Below are positions 39,301 through 48,494 of a stretch of 64,000 nt of DNA, in pieces (within the stretch, counting starts at the first letter, position 1; each line of letters begins with the position of its first letter). The stretch comes from Eubacterium sp. GTDB lineage: Bacteria > Bacillota > Clostridia > Lachnospirales > Lachnospiraceae. The notes below the pieces were generated by a model. That model did not search any database, had not been told where the DNA came from, and worked only from the letters and a program-made list of their open reading frames with translations. A program made the translations under genes and the position numbers. The stretch covers positions 1-64,000 of the forward strand of contig JAFRNE010000005.1 of NCBI GenBank assembly GCA_017430325.1, read 5' to 3'.

Positions 39301-41701
39301 TCCAATATGGTCCTGCATAGGAAGGAACTCCTCCCTCCGAAGCAGCGCCGTCAGCCGCTTTAGTCATCTCTGTGCATAACTCGTCTGTATAATATGTATA
39401 CTGAACTGTATCAGCACCGAAATCTGCTGTTACAGAAGGCTGCTTGGCTGCGTCCCCGTATGTCCAGTTCTCAATATTTACAGCAGTTACCTCATTTGCT
39501 GCCTGTGTAACCTCAAATGAATCCGGAGCACTGGTTGCCGCCTTGTGATTTGCAGTTTCTGCGACCACTGCATACATATAATAAGTTCCTGCACTAAGTG
39601 TGTTTCCGTTAATACCTGTCCACTCTGTACCTCCGGTATTACTGTCAGTTGTATTATAATAATATGTAACTGCTCCGTTTCCGCTATTCCCGGAAATCTC
39701 CGGTGCAGGAACAACTTCGGTTCCGTATGTATAATCTGCCATGCTGACAACCGGTGTGATAGCGGCCCTATCTACTGTCAGTGTATATGACGCCGTATTA
39801 TCACCGGATTCATAGTAATACCTTGTTCCATCCACCGCTGTGGCAGTTATTACAGCTCCACCTGCCCCTACGATCGTGACTTCACCATTATCGTCTACCG
39901 TTGCAACATGGGTATTGCTGCTGACATAGCTGACTGCCCCGTCACCTGTATTGGTCAACTTATTTGTAAAGTCATCTCCGAAAGCTATCTTCACCGATGA
40001 GGTTGGGTAGCTTATCTCTGCCGGAGCTTTGACTACGGTTACGGTTGCCGCTGCTGAAGCAGTAGCAGCTTTCTTGTTTTTGTCATCCTTCTTTGTCGCC
40101 GTAACTATACAATAATAATAGTGCTCTCCGATATCCAAACCCTTAGGGATACTATACGTTGCATCGGTTGCGCCATTTATAAGAATACCATCTTCATTAC
40201 TATCTGCAGTATTGGAATACCATTGATAGGTTAGATCATATTGTGCTCCGGAATCCGGTGTTGCCACCACACTCAGCTTTCCGGCATCTTCTGCATAACC
40301 ATATTCAAGACTTTTATCTTCCGGTCCATTCACAGTCGGCGGCTTGGCAGGATTATTTACCCATTCGGCATAAAGAGTCAGACTCGCATTATTGTCCGCA
40401 GCATAAGTTGCACCTGCATCATAATGCGTTCCGTTTCCGTCAGCCTGTGTATTCCATCCGTTAAAGCCGAGCCCTTCTCCTCTTGTCAGATTACCGGTAT
40501 TCGTTGCAAGCGTAAGCGCCTGATTTAAAAATTTAGCCTGAACATTAGGGACAGTTCCGCCTGTAGCACCATTTTTATCATAACTTACTCTATATATGGT
40601 AGTCGATTTATACTTGACATTTTCATTTGCCAGACCGTCCTGATATACGCTGAATTCAAGGAAATATCCTGAAACAGTCTGTGCTGGCTGGAAATCATTA
40701 AACTTTGCTTTTCCACTGTATGATGCAACTGTGGAGCACTCACCGCCACTATTATTAGGCTCACCAGAATTCCAAAGCTCTGTTGGAACAGCCTCGCCCA
40801 TTTCAGGTCCGCAAGCCCAGTAAAACTCATTTCCATAGCCACCACTATTGCTGGTCTGGGACCAGTAATAAGCACCGTCTGTGCCCGCTATTTTGTACAT
40901 ATCGCCAACTTTTTGCTTATTAATGGATGTTATGTTCTCATAATTTGAAGGCGACATACGTGAATCTTTTACCTGCGAATAGCTGGTTGCATCCATATCT
41001 GTAGTATAACTTAAGGATGTGGCCGCTATCCAGCCTCCGTTGGTATTACCCGGATTCGTACTTGTATAAAATTCAAAGAGGAGCTCTGCCTCTTCTGACG
41101 TCGTTACTGTAGCAAGATATCCCTTAAAGCCCCCCAGGGTATCTGTGGCTGTAACTGCATCATGAAAGGCACCTATCCATGTTTTTGTATTAGTGACATA
41201 TTTATAGATATGCGCTTCACCATTATTACCCATTATACCAAATGTAGCATCATCACTGCTTACTTCGATCGTAGTATCACCATCCGTTACCGCAATGTTT
41301 ACAGATGTGGTAGAGGCAGAAAACTTAATCTGTTGAAGCATATCACTTACAGTTTCTTTTGATACTTTAGGATCATACAACACAAGCGCCGCGTCCTTTT
41401 TCTTGCTGACTTTGGTTGTAGCATCTACCGCAGGAAGAGTAATCTCACCTCCGATTGTTCCTATCAAAACCATAGAAACATTTCCTTCTACAGTACTAAC
41501 GGCATTTTTTGCGGCAGTATCATCTATACTTAAGGTACCATCACTGTTTGTCACCCATTTTCCGGTGTCATTTTTAGCTGATGTTCCTCCTTCTGCGCTG
41601 GTTTTTATACTCATACACGGCACAAGCCCCAGTGTCATTACAACGGCTACCGCCAACGCCATGATCCTCTTTAACAAATTTCTTTTTCCTTTCGTATTCA
41701 T
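36305..41701 (-). CDS. Giant cell-wall-anchored adhesin with C-type-lectin-like domain
   Basis: The protein of 1798 residues has a signal peptide at 1-37 and a C-type-lectin-like domain at ~155-355. The lectin domain has TWIGAFHD, Trp/Gly-rich core strands, two Cys, the EPN sugar-site motif in WNSGEPNNSGGE, and FNDF in the place of WND. Next are an InlB-type repeat (~367-450, FNGWNTQADGNGTHYDAGATY), an Ig/PKD-like domain (~452-548), a BIG2-like domain (~557-625) and about ten MBG/YDG-type beta repeats (~640-1500). Two of these repeats are near-identical, 252 bp apart. A wall-proximal domain (~1590-1735), a KTGDDTN sorting motif, a membrane helix and a basic tail end the protein. It should sit on the cell wall and bind a sugar. 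It is a separate transcript with a leader terminator. Confidence 0.9.
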   Translation of the reverse strand: MNTKGKRNLLKRIMALAVAVVMTLGLVPCMSIKTSAEGGTSAKNDTGKWVTNSDGTLSIDDTAAKNAVSTVEGNVSMVLIGTIGGEITLPAVDATTKVSKKKDAALVLYDPKVSKETVSDMLQQIKFSASTTSVNIAVTDGDTTIEVSSDDATFGIMGNNGEAHIYKYVTNTKTWIGAFHDAVTATDTLGGFKGYLATVTTSEEAELLFEFYTSTNPGNTNGGWIAATSLSYTTDMDATSYSQVKDSRMSPSNYENITSINKQKVGDMYKIAGTDGAYYWSQTSNSGGYGNEFYWACGPEMGEAVPTELWNSGEPNNSGGECSTVASYSGKAKFNDFQPAQTVSGYFLEFSVYQDGLANENVKYKSTTIYRVSYDKNGATGGTVPNVQAKFLNQALTLATNTGNLTRGEGLGFNGWNTQADGNGTHYDAGATYAADNNASLTLYAEWVNNPAKPPTVNGPEDKSLEYGYAEDAGKLSVVATPDSGAQYDLTYQWYSNTADSNEDGILINGATDATYSIPKGLDIGEHYYYCIVTATKKDDKNKKAATASAAATVTVVKAPAEISYPTSSVKIAFGDDFTNKLTNTGDGAVSYVSSNTHVATVDDNGEVTIVGAGGAVITATAVDGTRYYYESGDNTASYTLTVDRAAITPVVSMADYTYGTEVVPAPEISGNSGNGAVTYYYNTTDSNTGGTEWTGINGNTLSAGTYYMYAVVAETANHKAATSAPDSFEVTQAANEVTAVNIENWTYGDAAKQPSVTADFGADTVQYTYYTDELCTEMTKAADGAASEGGVPSYAGPYWIKAEIPATGNYAGAEGTNSFTINKKAVTITAKQQTINYGDQIKNDISEAETSSLAEGDSLAGISLTASTENATTSGTVTPSEATIKKGETDVTGCYEITYAEGRLTINKVDPTVTPPTANDLTYNGFSQGLISAGSTEHGTLSYAVTTTDSAPQDDAFTYDSDNLPEGLNAGTYYVWYKVTGDDNHNNTAALSVPVTIKKRDISNADVVLTDELTYNGSEQTQGVAGVLIVIDKGPNYQLDAKDSCTFTGNMKTDAGTYTMTVTAGENTNYTGSCTKDYTIGRRAVTLTSGSAEREYDGTPLTNSTVEALGFVEGQGASYNVTGSQTDAGDSENVFTYTFNDGTKDTNYEVEVVKGTLKVTQAQSNAVTVKIKGWEYGQTPNAPEVENVTFGADTVQYTYGASKDGEFTETVPVTVGTWYVKANIPETANYVGASDIAEFEITQKSLKITADDAEKVYDGTELTCDTYTNSELAEGDSFESVTVTGSRTWVGESENISSEAIIVNANGENVTYCYNIGYVSGTLKVTKKAVKITADDAEKVYDGTELTCDTYTNSELAEGDSIVSVAVTGSQTDAGSSDNIPGDAVITDPNGEIVTDNYDIQYVNGKLEVTKKAVTVTTDDSSKIFGEKDPEFTYKTDGLVGEEALEGITLSREAGEDAGEYIISAESSEEKNTNYDITFDNKGKLTIAAKDVTPSVDKIEDKYYTGKEISPELVVKDGEGIIPASEYTVKYKDNVETGKATAVISDVKGGNYNIAETTVNFNILPRGEVEVTEPAEENDCKGKLDEEETAVISKVELSADDQSALDTGKNVSIFLEVKTINDTVSAEDKAVVEEKAKNNETGSELTVGWYLDVSLFKQIFGEDKVKITETDGALDITIEIPESLRKDGRTFYVVRVHDGDGEIIPSKQEGNFIRFTTDRFSTYALAYVDKTDADDASVKPADVKPADDSSSKSEDGLSEVKTGDDTNVLLIFLLMIDSGLAAVYFALQKKSKERRNR
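37641..37960. repeat. Internal direct repeat inside the lectin adhesin gene
   Basis: The segments starting at 37641 and 37893 are nearly identical over about 65 bases and encode the same strand (KVYDGTELTCDTYTNSEL) in successive 84-residue repeats. This suggests recent repeat copying within the gene. Confidence 0.85.
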
Positions 41702-41768
41702 GATAATCTCCTCTCAACAAAAAAACCGGTCATTTATTAACTATTCATACATCTATATAAACAAGACA

Positions 41769-41812
41769 AAAAGCGTCATATCCGCAGTATCAACTGCAGA
41801 CATAACGCTTTT
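41769..41812 (-). terminator. Terminator-like hairpin in the lectin adhesin leader
   Basis: A stem of about 20 bp (roughly 41769-41788 with 41793-41812, several G-U pairs on the RNA) with a TGAT loop is followed on the minus strand by a T-rich tail. It lies between the promoter at 41867-41896 and the ATG at 41701, so it would stop most transcripts unless opposed. A small hairpin AGAGT-aaa-ACTCT precedes it. Confidence 0.75.
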
Positions 41813-41866
41813 CAGGCACAACAATAATATGAAGCAGACAGAGTTTTACTCTTCTCTTCTCTAGAA

Positions 41867-41896
41867 ATCATAGATTCAAATCCTCATTGATGTCAA
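41867..41896 (-). promoter_or_regulatory. Promoter of the lectin adhesin gene
   Basis: The minus strand reads TTGACA (41891-41896), 18 bases, TATGAT (41867-41872). It leaves a leader of about 160 bases that includes the terminator hairpin. Confidence 0.65.
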
Positions 41897-42169
41897 GTAA
41901 TTCATAAATAATCATCAAGTTAAACGATATAAAATACCCCAATACTATCATCACACCAATATACAATAAATATTAACAAAATGTGTCCAACAAATGTCCA
42001 ACAACAAAAGCCATGAACTGAAAAATTTTTTTCAGATGTACCATAATAAGACGCTGCTGCTATGCCCTGTATAAAGATGACAGTTAGCTGTCTGTCCAGA
42101 CAGTTCAACAAGGAAATACCGTACACAAAATTCCGTGAAGACCTGGAACTGAATCTTAGATTTAAGCAA

Positions 42170-42367
42170 TCACTCAATTATCTCAAGTCTTACATTCTTT
42201 ATGTGAAGAGTTGCCGTTGAGCCCTGATTACCCATGTTAAATTCAACACGGCCCATGTCATCATATGTTGAACCGCAGAAATAATCAAGTCCGTGCAAAA
42301 TATTTTTTGTTGTCTGCTTGCTGACAGCTGTTTCACCGAGGCTGACATTTTCACTGCCCCTTCCCTT
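42170..42367 (-). pseudogene. Remnant of a carbohydrate-binding module
   Basis: The minus strand has an open frame of 65 codons with no start codon or ribosome site, bounded upstream by an in-frame TAG. It reads like the C-terminal end of a CBM4/9-type beta sandwich (DYFCGSTYDDMGRVEFNMGN followed by STATLHIKNVRLEIIE). The rest of the presumed glycoside hydrolase is missing. It lies in a 756-base gap that otherwise holds the pilus operon terminator, the adhesin promoter and leader, and AT-rich sequence. Confidence 0.6.
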
Positions 42368-42413
42368 CTATATTTTCTATTTAATTTCCGAATAAAATTT
42401 TACGCTAGCAAGT

Positions 42414-42445
42414 GAGGCAGCCGGTCGTTACCGACCGGCTGCCTC
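42414..42445 (-). terminator. Hairpin ending the pilus operon
   Basis: A perfect 14-bp stem (42414-42427 with 42432-42445) with a TTAC loop lies 12 bases after the tip adhesin stop codon. The T-tail on the minus strand is poor, so it may act with help or mainly protect the mRNA end. Confidence 0.65.
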
Positions 42446-42457
42446 TTAATGTTTAAG

Positions 42458-45400
42458 CTATTCTTCGTTATATCTTCTGTGTCTTCCCCTCAGGAACAGG
42501 AACATCGCTCCGATAAGAAGCATTCCTACCACTAAAAGCGTAGGTATATGTGACTCTATACCTGTGGGAATGACTGCTTCACGGGTGTTTGTGAACTCAA
42601 TAGTTGTATCATCCGTAAACTCGAATGTTTTCGAGCTTCTTTCTTCCATGTCACCATTTCCAAGCTTTACGGTAGCCTGATAATCAAGACTGTTCTCACT
42701 TACCGTTACAGTTTTCCCTGCAGGGATGCATATCACAGCTGTGTCACCGTGCTTCATCGTGAAGTTACCACCGGACTTGATCACCGAAGCATCACCATTA
42801 TTTTTGATGAACTCATACTCGGTGGTACCATCATCCTCAGCTATCGCAAAGGTAAAGGTGAACTCCTGGTCCTTGTTGCCATGATTTCCGGTAACGGTCT
42901 TTGTTATGGTCAGATAATTACCGTCCACCATTTTATTGTAAATATCAACAAATGCTGCGACTTCGTCCTCACCTTTTTTCCATTTAGCCCAGTTCAGATC
43001 ATCTTCATCTGTATTTCCCCAGGAAGTTGTCCCATCATCATACAGAAGTATTACAGAATCATCCTCACTGATCTTAAACTTAAGCGTCTTCTGAAGACCG
43101 ATATAATGATCAGGCGCAGCCGTCTCTGTAAGTGTATATATCTCGTCACGTTCAAAACCATATAACAGCTTGATGAGACCATCCCCGTCAGATGTAAACT
43201 CGCCGATCACATCACCGTTACTGTCATTAAGTGTAAACACACCATCCTGAAGAGGAACCTCACTGTCCCACTTGAAGAGTCTGAGAGCAATACACTCCTT
43301 ACGTGTATTTGTTATAGTATCAGTCCTGGTAGTACCGGAATTTTCACCCTCCTCGTAAGAAACCTCGTATGTATACTCCTTCACGGCCGTTGTTTCATCG
43401 ACAGGGGTCGCATCGGACGTTCTTGTCGCATTAACCTTTAGGCTTTCTCCACTCTCAAGAGGAGTAACAGCGGTATAACCCGAAACCTTTCCATCCTTTG
43501 CAATAGTTATATCGCCTGTAAGAGTAACTTCTCTAACCACGTATCCCTCAAAGGTAGTCCTTGCATCCTTAAGTGAAGTCCAGAAATAGTAAACAGATGT
43601 TTCAGGAGACACTATAGCTCTGACCGAATCATCAATAAGCTGATCATCGGCATAAACCGCTACATAAACAGGATCATGAGACACCGTTGCATCAAGGTCG
43701 CTCCACTCCTTTTTAACTGTGAGACCATATCCCTTTTTATTGATAACATCAAGCAGAGGATTAACTTCCTTAACAACCTTACCGACATTATCTTCTGAAT
43801 TGAGATAATCATTATCATATGACGCGATCGTTGATGACTCTCCCCCGGTAGTGATTATCTCGCCTTCAACCATCTCATATCTGTCAAGACCATAACCGCT
43901 CTTTATATCCTCGGTAACCATAAATACTGTACCGATCGGAAGGCCCGGAACACATATCGTATAGCCCGACGGTATTCCGGAAATTGCGCCAAAGCCCGAG
44001 GTTGTGAAGCATATATCATTATCATAATCAATACCATCAAAATCACCATCTTTGATGGCTGCGATATTTTCACGGCTATACTCTATATCTGTCTTATTGA
44101 AGCCTCCATTTTCACGATCACGCTTACAAATATACCTTTTGTCCCCTTCGATCTTAACTACGTAATAGTTATACATATTGACACGTTTAAGATCATCAAT
44201 ATCCTCAACATCTACCGATGAAAGGTAAAGTCTGAAACTGAAGGTTGCATCATCGTTCGTTATCTCATGGTCATCCTCATCAACAAGGCGCTTAGTTATG
44301 AAGAGATCCTTGATAACATTATCATTCATAACGTTTTCAAATGAAATAACCGGTCTTTCCTCCGCTGTCACGGACGAAGAAGAATAGCACTTATATTCGC
44401 CTATAGTGTCTACTTTATCCGCTTCCTTACCATTGATCAGAACATTTCCGTATACTGTAGAGTCTACCGCACACTCAACGATCCTGTAGCTTATGGTTTC
44501 ATCCGGAAATGATATTTCCGCATTTTTAGTCGGATTTAGGAAATATACATTATGGAAGGCCTGAGCTTCAGAAACTCCCGGAGGTCTGTACATTTCAACA
44601 AAGTTTACCGGATCCGTTGAATCCTGGTAGCTTACCCCGATAAAATCTTCATCATTACCAAGAAGTAATTCTATCGTTTCCGGTGGAGCATCAGGGTCAT
44701 CAGGATCCACAGGATAATCAGGATCCTCAGGTTTAGGATAATCAGGATTAGGTATCGTATAATATATCTGGAACGGATACTCAACAAAATCAGTATCAAG
44801 CAATGCCGAATCACCACCTGTAACTGTCTTAGAAACAACTACACGTCCCGGCTTAACAGAAGCAAGGTTAAAGCGCATATAAAGGTTGGATGCACCGGCA
44901 CCTCTTTCAGTATAAAAAATCCGCATCGTATGTAGAGAATAATCCGCAAAAATATCCTCACAGCCATAGGTTTCACCATCCTTTGGCTGGAAATACTGAA
45001 GAAGGTATTCCTGAATCTCACTATCCGGAGGAACAGCGTCCGCACCATGCTCCAACTTATAGCGTTCAGTATAATTATCAATAAATATTTGTTTCAGAGT
45101 TGTGGTTTCGCCATTAACATAAACTACACCGGTTCTGAAATTGACATTCCCTTCCAGAGCCGAATGAACACCTCCAAGATCTATGACAAGCTCACCGTCA
45201 ACATATAGCCAGAAATCATCATCACCGGTGAACTCGAAGATGATATCATGCCCCCATGCATCCAGACCGCTGACAGTCTGAATAAATGATGCCTCCAGTT
45301 CCATTCCTAATTGATAATTTGGAGAACTGATATTGTACAAGCTTTCGTATTTACGTGGATCATCTTCAGAAAGCTCTCCCATAGTTCCTTGCTCATTTGT

Positions 45401-48283
45401 AAGCGCACTGTAGGTGTTCTTATGAACAGTCGATAAAGGTTTCCCTACTATATTATCATATGGGAAGAACTGTCCATGTTTGCGAGTACAAGAATTGCCT
45501 GTGGTCGTTCCAAGCTCTCTGTAAACCGTAAACTCTATAGCAGAATGTTCTTCACCCTTAGTATCAGTATATGTTGTTGCTTCCTTAAGCGTTTTTCCGT
45601 CATCTTTACGAAGTGTCGCAAAATTTTGACAACTGTCGAACTCAAAGTATCCGCTGGATTCATAGATGCTATCTATGAACAGTCCGTTTACCTCTGTCGT
45701 AGTTTCATTGTTAAACAGAATTGCAAGTGACTCTCCCTTATATGATTCTTCTGACGAATAATCTTGAAGGAATGTCGGATAACCATCATCTCCAAGATTC
45801 GTTGACAAAAGTCCCTGTGTAGGAGGTTTCCCGGCCCCATCATTATCAGGCCTTGGTAAACATTTATTCATAAAACTGGCGCCATTAAAATCCGACATCT
45901 TAATAGTGATACCATAATCATAATTATTTATGGTATCAACCTTATGCAGATCGCCACTCAGATTGAGAGGCTCAATCGTAGCAAAATAAAACGGAAGCGA
46001 TTTCGACTGTATGCACGGAACAAGCATAGTATTATCTTCATTCGGCATAAGACCAATATATGAATAATAATCTTCATCCCAAGCTATCAGATCACTGTAG
46101 AAGTCACCATTACGACGTCCCGGCATATTTATACCGATGGGATCATCGGAAAGAGCCTGCGCTGTGCTGAGCTGCGGAGCTATATATTTCTGTGAGTGTG
46201 CGTTATAGAGTTCATAATAATAGTTTATTTCCTTCGTAACTGCATCACGATACTCGGTGAAGGTCCACTCAGGATAACTTGTTCCATCCCCTAGCCAGTA
46301 AATCTTATCACCGCTGGCATAACATTTAAAAAGCGCCCCGTTCTGATCAACTGCATATATATCGTATCTCGTATCATCACTATTCCAGATACGTGTATAA
46401 ACAATAACCTTTGCTCCATCCGGAACCTCGGAAACACTCACTCTTTCTGCGGAATACATAATAAGATCCGAATCTGAAAGCTGAGCATAATCGATGAGCC
46501 TCAGATATGAATTGTTTGATGAGTTATCATCCGACATATAAAAATACGAATTTGCAACCTGTCCATCATCATCTATTGCAAAATTCACATATTTACTGTC
46601 ATATTCAAGCTGAATCCTGCTGTTTTCTCCTATATTCACCTTGAAGGCTGTCGCATCATCCAAGTTATCTACAAGCACCAGACTATCTTCACTTACTGCA
46701 AGATACTTTGTTCCATTGTCTGTATCAGCAGACAGCTTGTAATTACCATCTCCTGTTTTATTAAAGGTCCATCTTGTAACTTCACTATCCTCATCTACAT
46801 AAACAGTTTTGCCATATTGCGTTGCCGTTTCATGAGTTACGACTTCGATAAGTGCATCAACACTGTCACCGGCCATAAGAGCGTAGCCATATACACCGCC
46901 CGTATAATTCATCAGACCACAAGTCAAACCATCAAGGTCAAGTTCAACATCGTTATTTGGAACAAGAGTCAGGGAGAAAAGTATGTTTTTTTCGAAATCC
47001 TCAGTTTGTTCTTCATAACGGTTTTTACCCACATTATAATCACCATTTGAAAACTGTCTATTGGTTTTTACATCTGTACCATCAAAATACCAATAGTTTT
47101 GTTTATCACTTGTTAACACTGCAGGAGTTACACTTATATAGAAAGCATCGCCATAATCTGATTTCTTAACTGCAAAAGCATAATAAACTGATTCTTCATC
47201 AACATATGAGGATGAGTAAATCCCACTAGAATTCAGACTCTTTGTGTACAAATAAACTTTTTCATGGTTATTGTCATAAAAAAATATATGGAATTTATTC
47301 TCCGTTCCTTCTATCTTTTCAAAATAATAAACTGCTGCACTGTCAATATCTCCCGTTGTTGTTATCTTATTTGATGACAAAGTGCTTGTCAGATATCTGG
47401 CCATTCCTTTATCTGTGACTCTGTCATTATATATATAGAATCCCTGACCATCTACAATATCATCAAGTGAATCTGCATTAGAGGTCGCATAAAGATCCAC
47501 TATCTCATATATACTGAATCCTGTTGCATCAAAAGAAACACTGCCATCGCTGACAATGATATCTGTGATCTCTTCGAGCTCCCCGTCATCCTTTATATGA
47601 TAAACCTTGATTGCTCTGTCAGTTCGGATCCTGTCATCAGTGATCTCAACCTTGACCGGTCGCTTCTCTGTCGGCTGATACTCTGTCTTGCCAACCTTGA
47701 TCGTTATATCGTAGGCGGCAATTGTAGTATATTTGTCCTCCTGATCCTCTTCACCAACGATAGCTGACTTATTATTCTCTTCCTCTTCGCCAACGATTTC
47801 AGACTTATCTTCTTCATCAGAATCGATCTGGGCATCTCCCAGCGCTGCAGTATTCTCCGTGTATTCAATATCTCCATCTGCATAGCTGTCTGCCGCAGCA
47901 TCAGCATCACCCGATGTGGCAATGTCTTCATCCACGTCAGTTCCATCAACAAGACCGGTTGCAGCATCAGCTCCATCAACAAGACCGGTTGCAGCATCCC
48001 CATCATCCGAGCTATCATCCTCATCGATAAAATCAGCGGTCACATCAACAACCTCAACCGACGCATTCTTAGGCATCATTCCTTCGAGAGCAACTGTCTT
48101 GTCCGGGTCCTCCTCGTCAGGATGCACCTCAAAGCTCTTGTGAGAATATCCGTCGTCTGTTTCCGTTGCAAATATATTAAGACCTGCAGGTACCATAGAG
48201 GCAACCAGAAGAATAAGGCCCATGATAAAGCATATCATTCTCTTTTTTGCTGTTCCGTTATTTCTTGCAAAATCATACCTCAT
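42458..48283 (-). CDS. Giant pilus tip adhesin with fibro-slime domain and IPTG sorting signal
   Basis: The protein of about 1941 residues has a signal peptide (~17-40, ICFIMGLILLVASMVPAG), an acidic Asp/Glu-rich region (~60-170) with a repeated DAATGLVDG, a long unique region, and a fibro-slime/PA14-like domain near residues 950-1140 (IFEFTGDDDFWLYVDGELVI and DLGGVHSALEG). Several Cna_B/SpaA and FctA-like domains follow (~1150-1890, e.g. GVFTLNDSNGDVIGEF, KTVTGNHGNKDQEF). It ends in the IPTG sorting motif (1905-1908), a membrane helix and a basic tail. The start at 48283 has AAAGGAGG; a longer frame to 48364 has no support. It is the last gene of the pilus operon, the place of the tip adhesin in known loci. 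The ligand is unknown. Confidence 0.9.
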   Translation of the reverse strand: MRYDFARNNGTAKKRMICFIMGLILLVASMVPAGLNIFATETDDGYSHKSFEVHPDEEDPDKTVALEGMMPKNASVEVVDVTADFIDEDDSSDDGDAATGLVDGADAATGLVDGTDVDEDIATSGDADAAADSYADGDIEYTENTAALGDAQIDSDEEDKSEIVGEEEENNKSAIVGEEDQEDKYTTIAAYDITIKVGKTEYQPTEKRPVKVEITDDRIRTDRAIKVYHIKDDGELEEITDIIVSDGSVSFDATGFSIYEIVDLYATSNADSLDDIVDGQGFYIYNDRVTDKGMARYLTSTLSSNKITTTGDIDSAAVYYFEKIEGTENKFHIFFYDNNHEKVYLYTKSLNSSGIYSSSYVDEESVYYAFAVKKSDYGDAFYISVTPAVLTSDKQNYWYFDGTDVKTNRQFSNGDYNVGKNRYEEQTEDFEKNILFSLTLVPNNDVELDLDGLTCGLMNYTGGVYGYALMAGDSVDALIEVVTHETATQYGKTVYVDEDSEVTRWTFNKTGDGNYKLSADTDNGTKYLAVSEDSLVLVDNLDDATAFKVNIGENSRIQLEYDSKYVNFAIDDDGQVANSYFYMSDDNSSNNSYLRLIDYAQLSDSDLIMYSAERVSVSEVPDGAKVIVYTRIWNSDDTRYDIYAVDQNGALFKCYASGDKIYWLGDGTSYPEWTFTEYRDAVTKEINYYYELYNAHSQKYIAPQLSTAQALSDDPIGINMPGRRNGDFYSDLIAWDEDYYSYIGLMPNEDNTMLVPCIQSKSLPFYFATIEPLNLSGDLHKVDTINNYDYGITIKMSDFNGASFMNKCLPRPDNDGAGKPPTQGLLSTNLGDDGYPTFLQDYSSEESYKGESLAILFNNETTTEVNGLFIDSIYESSGYFEFDSCQNFATLRKDDGKTLKEATTYTDTKGEEHSAIEFTVYRELGTTTGNSCTRKHGQFFPYDNIVGKPLSTVHKNTYSALTNEQGTMGELSEDDPRKYESLYNISSPNYQLGMELEASFIQTVSGLDAWGHDIIFEFTGDDDFWLYVDGELVIDLGGVHSALEGNVNFRTGVVYVNGETTTLKQIFIDNYTERYKLEHGADAVPPDSEIQEYLLQYFQPKDGETYGCEDIFADYSLHTMRIFYTERGAGASNLYMRFNLASVKPGRVVVSKTVTGGDSALLDTDFVEYPFQIYYTIPNPDYPKPEDPDYPVDPDDPDAPPETIELLLGNDEDFIGVSYQDSTDPVNFVEMYRPPGVSEAQAFHNVYFLNPTKNAEISFPDETISYRIVECAVDSTVYGNVLINGKEADKVDTIGEYKCYSSSSVTAEERPVISFENVMNDNVIKDLFITKRLVDEDDHEITNDDATFSFRLYLSSVDVEDIDDLKRVNMYNYYVVKIEGDKRYICKRDRENGGFNKTDIEYSRENIAAIKDGDFDGIDYDNDICFTTSGFGAISGIPSGYTICVPGLPIGTVFMVTEDIKSGYGLDRYEMVEGEIITTGGESSTIASYDNDYLNSEDNVGKVVKEVNPLLDVINKKGYGLTVKKEWSDLDATVSHDPVYVAVYADDQLIDDSVRAIVSPETSVYYFWTSLKDARTTFEGYVVREVTLTGDITIAKDGKVSGYTAVTPLESGESLKVNATRTSDATPVDETTAVKEYTYEVSYEEGENSGTTRTDTITNTRKECIALRLFKWDSEVPLQDGVFTLNDSNGDVIGEFTSDGDGLIKLLYGFERDEIYTLTETAAPDHYIGLQKTLKFKISEDDSVILLYDDGTTSWGNTDEDDLNWAKWKKGEDEVAAFVDIYNKMVDGNYLTITKTVTGNHGNKDQEFTFTFAIAEDDGTTEYEFIKNNGDASVIKSGGNFTMKHGDTAVICIPAGKTVTVSENSLDYQATVKLGNGDMEERSSKTFEFTDDTTIEFTNTREAVIPTGIESHIPTLLVVGMLLIGAMFLFLRGRHRRYNEE
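47943..48002. repeat. 30-bp direct repeat in the tip adhesin gene
   Basis: Two 30-base copies (from 47943 and 47973) encode the duplicated DAATGLVDG in the acidic region. Confidence 0.85.
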
Positions 48284-48494
48284 TCCTGTTACCTCCTTTC
48301 CTGTATTTTCTGTCTGTTTCGTATATTTCTTCTTTATCTTCTTTATCAAATCGGGTGTCCACAACCATCATCCTATCCGACTGTTTGCAGACGCCTGTCT
48401 CTTATCATATCTTCTTATCCGGTCTTTTCAAACACCCGTACCATACTATATAATCTGACCCGGTTATTTCTGAGCCGCCCGTTTCGTAAAGGTA

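Noticed and set aside
41769-41866. c-di-GMP riboswitch before the lectin adhesin
   Set aside because: The segment before the terminator is about 50 bases and lacks the conserved GEMM core.
41920-42177. 85-codon minus-strand frame upstream of the lectin adhesin
   Set aside because: No ribosome site, no domain, and it overlaps the 3' end of the CBM remnant in another frame.
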